Below are positions 56,774-64,000 of a DNA stretch of 64,000 nucleotides, piece by piece; the first letter of the stretch is position 1; every line of letters begins with the position of its first letter. The stretch comes from Aquilaria yunnanensis (lineage: Eukaryota > Streptophyta > Magnoliopsida > Malvales > Thymelaeaceae): assembly GCA_039654915.1 (NCBI GenBank), contig CM077597.1:93374001-93438000 (forward strand), read 5' to 3'. The notes beneath the pieces were generated by a model. It searched no databases and was not told where the DNA came from. It was given only the letters and a program-made list of their open reading frames with translations. The position numbers and the translations under genes were made by a program.

Positions 56774-59700
56774 GAAGAGACTTCAATGTAGTATATAGAA
56801 ACAGGAAACCACTCTAGTAAATCATGTGATCAGATTTAATGTTTATATTGTTGAAGTTATAACAGAGGCTAGACCAAAAACAATACTGAGAAAGATTAGG
56901 TCCATGAAACCTAAGTTCTAAAATAATGTTAAAACATCAAACTTAAAATCAATTGTTGATAATGGAGAGTGTTCTTCACAATATATATAGATAGAAAGCT
57001 TCTTTACTAGATCATGTGAGATTTAACAAAGAATGATAAATTTAGAAACCTGGGAGCTATGGTTTTAGATAAAGAAAATTTGGAATAGAAACTTTCATTT
57101 TCATGAATTTTTCATATTTCCCACATAAGCAATTTTAATAGGAGAAACTGCTTCTAATAGGTAACATCAATGGAAAATTTGTATACAAAAAACAATAGTA
57201 GCAAAATTGCTCTCTCAATAAAAAATTAGTGACCCTTTCATAAAAATTGGTGAAAAATCTCTAGAACTCAACATGAATTACTGTTTGGTTTAAGGGAGAA
57301 GAAGAGTAGGGGAAGTAAATTAATGACTCCCATACTTTGATATAAGAAAATAGAGAGGAATGGAGAGTTATTATCCCCTATAAAATCAAAGTTTAAAAAA
57401 AATTAAGCTAATTTCTAGTAAGATTGTTTTTTTAATTTTGTAAATGGTACTATTAATGATGTTTAGTTCAAAAATTCTCAAAATCCTTAAATAGTAAGAT
57501 TGTGAGAAAAAATATTTAAAAAATAAAAATCCATAATAAAAATGATATATTATAATTACCTCCTAAACTAAGATTGATGTTATAATTATATTTCTAAGGC
57601 TTAGCAATCTATATTTTACCTTTGTTTTTCACACTGTTTAACAATAACTTCTGAAGTACTGATTTAAACTTTCTATTAATTATGTTCTAGTATATAATTT
57701 GAAGATATATTGGTGTTTATACAATAAATTGACTTTTAAAAAAATATTTTTTTGCATTTATAGATTAGACAAAAAAATTTTGGTCAGTCTTAAAAAGGTC
57801 TCACATGATTGATAAGTACAAAACTACAAAGCGACTATTTTCTGTACAAATTGATCTTCTAGGTAGGACTAGATGTGTAACCCACGCTTCACAACAAGTG
57901 TTAAGCTTTTTCCTTGATATGTAAGAAAGTAGGCAAATAGGGACATTTAGTTGGTGTCATAGCACATAATATAAACATTGGATACATGGAAGACTTTAAC
58001 ATTTATCCTTTTTAGCTAATGGAAGCTTATATAGGTCATACATTTTACATTTATGTATCATATAGTTGTTGCCTACATTTAGTTGTTGCTTTAAGCATAA
58101 TGTCAGCGGTTGGTTGTGCTTTTGTTTGTCTGCATGTAGTTTGGGGTTGTTTGTTGATGAAGTTGGATGTGCGTGTCATTCATGTGATAAGTTGTTGAAG
58201 GCCCTAGTTAGAGTAAGAAGGAAGAATAGATATGCGATTGGAATGTGATAGATATGAGTGGGTCAATGAAGGTTTAAATTCAGGAGCACTTACAATTTCC
58301 ATCTTTTTGGTCTAAGCCTAATGTTGTCTATTTTTTCACTTGGTGTTGAGCTGTATGAAGTGCCTAATTTTTTCCTATTAGTTGATGAAGAATGGAAAAT
58401 TTTAATTTTTTTACGTTGCAATAATATGAAAAAGTGTAAAAGATAGGTCTTACTATTTGCCTTTGTTATGACAACTCTCTTAGTCAACCACTGGCTATGA
58501 CTTGATAAGTATGTTTAATTTAACTATTTTTACTTAAAAGCTTCAAGTTAGTATCTTATTAAGAAAGAAAGAGAAGCTAAAGTAAAGATGAGTTCCTAAG
58601 AATGATTTGGTATCTAAGAGTTATTGCGCAGAATGATAATTTTAGCTTAAGTGAGTGGCATGGCCATAATTTTGATGAAATTATGTTCATGTAAAGGTTT
58701 TCTACTAATTAAGGTAAGACTATAAATTATTTTAGGTAATAGAACCACCAATTGAAGAAAAAGTATAAAAATTACACTGAGTGTTCACATGAGTCATTTA
58801 TGTCTTAAGTTACTTAAATGTCCAAAAGGCTAAGTGTAGAAGATATAAAAACATTCTTTGAGACCGAAAAGGGATTTTTCCTAGTGTAAGTCTAGTGGCC
58901 AAAGTGAAGCAAAATAGAACTTAAGAGCCAAGAGACAAGAAAACAAGAAATAAACCTTAATGAAGTTGTTGGGATATTTTAGCAAGAGTTTACCATCATT
59001 CTCCATCTCTTTTTTTTCCTAATTTTTTCATCTCTCTTTCTCAAGTAGCTTAGCTCATACAAGCTCTCCTAATCCCAACCAATTTCTAACAAATTTGAAT
59101 GTCCTAAAGTGAAATTAAGAAGTCTCCAACTCATTCTTGGTGCATTTGCTTTAATTTAGCTTTTGTTGCTTATTTTGGCCATAAAACCTAAATTAAGCTT
59201 CTTTGTTTGGATTGAATTGGCTCTAAGTTGATTGAGTAACAAAAATGGTCTTGATTACAAGTACTTGGAGCTATATCGTGTTGCTTTTAGATCTAGAACT
59301 CAAAAGAGCAAAGTTGAGCTCAAGTGTGCTTCTAGTGCTTATGTTTTGTTCTTATTTTGTAGTTGAATTTGGAGGAAAGGGTTAAAGTTAATTTAGCTCA
59401 AATAATGCATAAAATTATAGTATTACATGTTGGAAAGAAGTCGAAACAAGACTGATGTGAATTGACTTTGGGGATTGAAAGATTAAGCAAGTTTTGTGCA
59501 AGATAGCACATGGACGCGAAATGTTGACTTGCCCTTGGTGACGTGACATTGAGGACACATTGCTAGCTAGTTTCCAAGAATCTTGAGGCTGCTGCCCTTG
59601 GCGACACATCGCCAAGGCCTAAACCTTTTAAGCTTAGGGCACCCTAAGAATGTTTCAATCTCTCGGTTAACATCCCTAAGGTATTCTATGATGTTTCATA

Positions 59701-61046
59701 GCTTCAATTGGGTCTAAAATTCATTCCTAAGTTGAAAATTATGCATTAATTAAATGGTATCTAAATGGTGTGGTTAAGGTAGGGCTAGGCAGGGTGGCTA
59801 AAAGGGTAAAAGTGCTCAAGTTGTTAATGTGGCATTGAAGGGGTTAAGCTGATTTTTGGAATCTTCGTTGGCCTAAGTGAGAAGTCTTAGATCTTTGGGA
59901 AATGAAGTAGAAACCTAAGAGGATCCTAACCAAACCTTGTGGTTTGGTAAGTAAGCCACTAAGAAGCCTTAAGCTAAGCTCCTAGAGCTTGGTAAGTTGG
60001 ACCACATAAGATAACTACCTTACATAATAAGTTAAGGGAAAAATGGCTAAGATTTTAGATGAGTTGACGATCTACTCTAAGACCAGTAAGTGGGACTTAA
60101 GGGAAGTAAAGGATTCGAGATACAAAGGCAAATGTTTTAAGTGCTTCCACCATTTGAGCTCGCAATAAGAATAAGGCACCTAGGGTGTAAAAAGTCCCAA
60201 GAATTATGCATGTTGTATATCATACATTCATGCATTTCATATTTATTATGTTACTTGATTGTATTGATTATTAGTTGGATGTTTGCTTGTTTGTATGTCA
60301 TATTTTCATGTTTACTTAGTATATTCTTTTTAGGTATCCCAAAGGACTCTTACTCTGTATATTTATGTACTCACTCCCTTGGGTTTGTTGTGCAGGTTCT
60401 AATGTTGGGCCTAACAACTAAGTAGATAATTGTGGGCTAAATGTCCCCTTTTATAGGTACTTGTTTACTTGAATCCTTGAGATTCTATGGTTACTTGAGA
60501 AATAAGCTTTGTACTAAATATGTGTTTTGTCTTTATAGTTTACGGGCTAAGTTATGCACGAGAATAAGTGAGGGCTTACACTTGGTGCTTAATAGCTTAA
60601 AAGTGGGGCTTAAGTGATAGATCTTGGTTATGATTTTTCCATGTATATATGGTACCTTGTGTACTAAGACATTGCCTCAATTAGGATATATTGTGATATT
60701 TGACCGTTGAGTTACTTTTGGGTGCATGCTAGTGTTAAACAATATGCGCAAACTATTACATAAAGTTGAAGTAACTATTTTTTTTATTTTCTTGGCATGT
60801 TTTAAGCATGCTTTAAAGGGAATGCTCGAGTGATGTTTTTTTTAAATGGCTTACTTATTTGATTTGCATTGCCAGGATAAAACGCATACATATCTTCTTA
60901 CAAGGTAGGCTAAGTAACTAGTTGCACAAAAAATTGTCTTAACTTACCTATGAGTAAAAGGTATTCAATAGTAACTAAGTGAGATCAAAGTTCTTAAGGC
61001 CCTACAAGTTAAGTAATTCGGGGCACAAAGACCTTGCTCTGTGACA
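56774..61046. other. No gene seen; right part probably the 5' LTR of the gypsy element
   Basis: 56774-58000 is AT-rich with short diverged direct repeats (56795-56850 and 56975-57050). From somewhere near 58700-59000 to 61046 the composition changes and the sequence ends in TGTGACA just before a PBS, so this is likely a long gypsy LTR. Its start cannot be fixed without the 3' partner, which is outside the window. Confidence 0.5.
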
Positions 61047-61049
61047 ATT

Positions 61050-61061
61050 TGGTATCAGAGT
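61050..61061 (+). other. Primer-binding site of the Ty3-gypsy element
   Basis: TGGTATCAGAGT, initiator tRNA-Met type, four bases after the TGTGACA that ends the putative 5' LTR. Confidence 0.75.
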
Positions 61062-61599
61062 AGGTCAATGGTCCTAGTAAAGGCAATAAGTGAACTACGA
61101 TCTAAATGTTATTTGTGCTAAGTGTAGTTAGTGCTGCTTATAAGTTGCTCTAGGTGTGGTCTCCTAGCTTTGGTTACAGGTATCATGGTGAACACTCAGT
61201 CAGGTGTTGAACTGAGGCTCAAGTTTTTGGTGAAGGAACTAGTAACCCTAATGGGGTGGATATGTGAGACATGGTGGCTTTGTTGTGTAGGTTCAATGAA
61301 TTTATGGACCGGATGGTATATCGCATAGCTATACTACTTGAGGAGAATGCTTAACCTCTAAATGGAGGGGAGACATTGGAGGACCCTAATGAGGCAAAGG
61401 CCGAAGTACACCAAGGCCCAACGGTGCATCAAGGTCAGGGAATAATTCCCCCACCCCAAGGGCAAGTGCATGCTTAAAAGCATGTGTATAAGCGTGTTCA
61501 AGTGAATTTTGAAGATAGTGAGGAGTAGGATGAAGAAGATATTCATCCCCATAAGAGAAGGATGAGACCCGTTATTCCAAACCACATGGGACTTGTCTC

Positions 61600-62379
61600 A
61601 ATATGCCAAAAATTAATACTCCTAAGTTTAATAGCATGGGTGATCTTCATGCGGCCAAAGGTTGGGTGCACCAAATTAATGAAATCTTTGAGAACATGAA
61701 GTTGGATGACAAGGCTAGGATGGATTTAGTGCCTTTCTTCTTGGAAGGCAAGGCTTCCTTGTGGTAGAAAGATTTCATGGAAAGGTTCAAGTCCTATAAT
61801 GAGGGTAGACCCAAGCAAAGGCTCAAGGAACTTGATTGGACCAAATTTGAGAAGAAAATTTGAAATGAATTCAATAATGAGGTGGCCCAAGATCAAAAGA
61901 GAACAGAATCAAGAGAGTTGGTTCAAGGAAATATGATGATCCATGATTATGAGAGAAAATTTAGTTTTTTTTTTCAGTATGCTCCTCACATGGCCGGTAA
62001 TGATGAACTTAAGGCAAATAAGTTTATTCATGGACTTAAGGTAAAGTTAAAGAGCTTCTTGCTTATTATTGTGGTTTAAACCTATCATGAGGCTATTCAA
62101 AAAGCCTTGGTATTGGAAAAAGAGTTGATGGAGGTGAAATCTAAGGATAAGATCATTGAGCCAAGGGTTCCGATGCACTCAAGATTGTCAAGCAATAGGC
62201 CTAACCCGGGAGAAAACCAAGTTCCCTCTAAAACAAGTAAGAAGAATGGGAAAGGTCGTTGGCTAAAGTATCAAAAATTTTATGGTAACAAACCTTGCAC
62301 CCTCAACACCGATCTTTGTAATTACTATCATCAATCTGGACATTGGGCTAGGGAATGCCTAAGGATTAGGCAAGAGTAA
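61600..62379 (+). pseudogene. Ty3-gypsy gag
   Basis: Pieces in shifting frames: KLDDKARMDLVPFFLEGKAS-like wording near 61700, then 61882-62079 with VQGNMMIHDYERKFSF and KANKFIHGLK, and 62107-62379 with VLEKELMEV and a zinc knuckle CNYYHQSGHWAREC in which the second cysteine is a tyrosine. The last stop is at 62377-62379. Nonsense codons include one at 62078. Confidence 0.8.
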
Positions 62380-62499
62380 GGCCAAGGAAGGGTTAGAGCC
62401 TTAGGATCTGGAAATGCACCTACTGGAGCCCTTGTGCAGCCATGCATTTTTACCTTGACAGGCCAAACACCCAGGGAGCTGACATATGCTAGGTAACTT

Positions 62500-62900
62500 T
62501 AATGTTCAGGATAGTAATATTAAGCTTTTTTTTTCCTATTATTTCTTTGAGAATGGTTGTTAAGTTAAGATTCCATAGAGTTTTGATGGATGAGATGAGG
62601 TTTATTAGAACTGCAAAAAAAACATCATCTTCGCCAATGAAATGGTTCATGGGTATCCTTTGGAGTTAGAGGGTCGTAGGTTTTTGTGTGACCTTTAGGT
62701 TATAACCTCGATCCCATATGATATTGTTTTTAGGATGGATAGGTTAAGTAGGTAGAAGGCCAAGATCGACTGTGTTAGTTTTAAGGTCACCATTGAGGAT
62801 GCCTCAAGGGTAAGTGTGACTTGCATGGACAGTTTAGTAGGTAGTACCGGGAGCTTGCACCTCAAGTTGTTGAAGTCCATTCCCATTATAAGTAAAGAAG
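62500..62900 (+). pseudogene. Ty3-gypsy protease remnant
   Basis: Around 62640-62790 the plus strand reads GYPLELEGRRFLCDL, then after a stop IPYDIVFRMDRLSR and KAKIDCVSFKVTI. The family pattern is DLIVL...YDVILGMDWL..YHAKIDC. The catalytic D-S-G block upstream is not convincingly preserved. Confidence 0.6.
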
Positions 62901-63099
62901 AATATTATTCACTGAATGGGGTGGCAGTCAAAGAGTAGCTCAAGGAAATCCCAATAGCCAATCTATTCTTGAAAATATTTCTTATAGATCTTCTAGGGTT
63001 ACCTTTATAAAGGAAAATAGAATTCTCCATACACTTATAACCTAAGGTAGAACCAATTTCTATACCCCTCTCGGTATCGGATGTCAACACCTGAAATGG

Positions 63100-63770
63100 A
63101 TGAGCTGAAAAAGTAGTTAGAAAAGCTGCTTGAGAAGGGCTTTATAAGGCCAAGTGTTTCCTCGTAGGGTAGCCCAGGTGTTCTTTGTGAATAAGAAAGA
63201 TAGAACCTTTTGCTTATGTATAGACTACAGGAAACTAAATACAGTAACTATTAAGAAAAAATGTCCACTGCCCAAGATCGATTACTTATTTGATAGGTTA
63301 AGAAGGACAAAGGTCTTTTCTAAAATAGACCTAAGGTTTGGATACTTTCAGATAAGAGTAAAGGAATAAGATATCCTAAAAACTACATTCAGAACTAAGT
63401 ATGGGCATTATGGGTACATGGTTATGTCTTTCGAAGTGACTAATACTCTTACAGTTTTCTTGGATGCCATGAATCGGATTTTTAGGCCCTACCCAGATCA
63501 GTTTGTGGAGGTGTTTATTGATGATATATTAGTGTACCGTAAGACCCCCCAAGAACATGAAGAACATTTAAAGGTAGTTTTACAAGTGTTTAAAGATAAC
63601 TACTATTATGTAAAACTATCTAAGTGCCAATTCTAAGCTTGTGAAATTCTATTCCTCAGGCATATCATAAATGTTCAAGGACTAAGTGTTGGCCCAGAAA
63701 AAGTAAATGTGGTGGTGGAGTGGAAATGTCTAACCACTGTAAGTGAAATTTGATGTTTTTTAGGGTTGAC
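63100..63770 (+). pseudogene. Ty3-gypsy reverse transcriptase
   Basis: 63154-63369 holds [34 protein letters not shown] and [12 protein letters not shown]. After a TAA (63367-63369) the same frame goes on with [19 protein letters not shown]. 63418-63636 holds the catalytic FIDD in [11 protein letters not shown] and HLKVVLQVF. Beyond the TAA at 63634-63636 come GPEKVNVVVEW and FLGLTSYRRRFIE. The aspartates are present but the frame is broken. Confidence 0.88.
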
Positions 63771-63779
63771 AAGTTATCG

Positions 63780-64000
63780 CAGAAGGTTTATTGAAAAATT
63801 CTATATCATCGCTTTATCGTTAATTGCCTTGACAAATAAGGCATGAAAGTTTATCTGAATTTCTAAGTGTGAAGAAATTTTCTATGAGCTTAAGAAAAGA
63901 CTAACTTCTGCTCTCATCTTGATCCTACCAGGTCTACATACGACTTTTTTGGTGTACACCAATGCATCTAGGACAAGATTAGGATGTGTGTTGATGTAGG
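63780..64000 (+). pseudogene. Ty3-gypsy RNase H, start only
   Basis: Continues the RT tail: EEIFYELKKRLTSALIL followed by LVYTNASRTRLGCVLM, where the family has YTDAS, so the first catalytic aspartate is asparagine here. Cut by the window end; in-frame stops at about 63845 and 63855. Confidence 0.75.

Larger units (their letters stand above)
61050..64000 (+). mobile_element. Degenerate Ty3-gypsy element (Del/Tekay-like), runs off the window
   Basis: PBS, gag, protease, RT and start of RNase H in gypsy order on the plus strand. All coding parts have stops or frameshifts. The 3' half, integrase and 3' LTR are beyond the window. Lineage from the gag and protease pattern; hedged. Confidence 0.85.

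Noticed and set aside
1..64000. tRNA or rRNA genes
   Set aside because: I saw only tRNA-complementary primer sites of retrotransposons and no cloverleaf or rRNA-like sequence, although a dedicated scan was not possible.

Overview
This is a window of a plant nuclear genome dominated by transposable elements, with only two gene models I would call real host genes. Plant origin is supported by Ty1-copia elements of typical plant make-up, an Athila-type Ty3-gypsy remnant with a tRNA-Asp-like primer site, a Del/Tekay-like Ty3-gypsy, plant LINE fragments, a TRIM, and a 23-kDa jasmonate-induced-protein-like gene. The two host genes are GC-rich at third codon positions inside very AT-rich flanks. That would fit a monocot, but I cannot name the species.

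Layout. 1-7455: Ty1-copia element on the minus strand (left LTR cut by the window start), one polyprotein frame broken by three nonsense codons, sitting on a fragment of another copia RNase H end (7456-7554). 7780-15200: low-complexity pyrimidine/purine tracts with a 21-C run, an inverted repeat with a ~100-bp tandem duplication, and a degenerate minus-strand LINE (about 10880-13300). 16038-18600: Athila-like gypsy remnant lacking RT and integrase. 19884-21612: tandem duplication of a ~340-360 bp unit, split by a ~1-kb LTR-like sequence, directly upstream of the jasmonate-induced-protein-like gene (21745-22383). 22973-24376: 1.4-kb element with ~500-bp terminal inverted repeats. 24600-28165: A-rich minisatellites, a 111-bp tandem repeat, a small inverted-repeat element, a LINE RT fragment and mirrored pyrimidine/purine tracts.

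29603-49114 is the most unusual part: a 19.5-kb SIRE/Maximus-type Ty1-copia element with both LTRs and a 5-bp target duplication (TTAGG). Between gag and integrase it contains seven head-to-tail copies of a 1,495-bp segment (gag C-terminus, protease remnant, pre-integrase region; 31677-42140). The copies are nearly identical although the LTRs differ visibly, so the amplification looks younger than the insertion. Every copy already carries the same disabling lesions. The element also has a third ORF between RNase H and the 3' LTR. Related inverted sequences lie on both sides of it (27334-27670 and 51570-51895), with a third diverged copy at about 52490-52750.

52833-53970 (minus) is a two-exon gene for a 349-aa predicted membrane-associated protein of unknown function. 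56266-56768 is a 503-bp TRIM with LTRs, PBS, PPT and target duplications (TCAGT). From about 61046 to the end lies a degenerate Ty3-gypsy element running off the window. The mobile-element genes are mostly broken and do not form a working pathway. The two host genes are each isolated transcription units with a visible TATA box and poly(A) signal.
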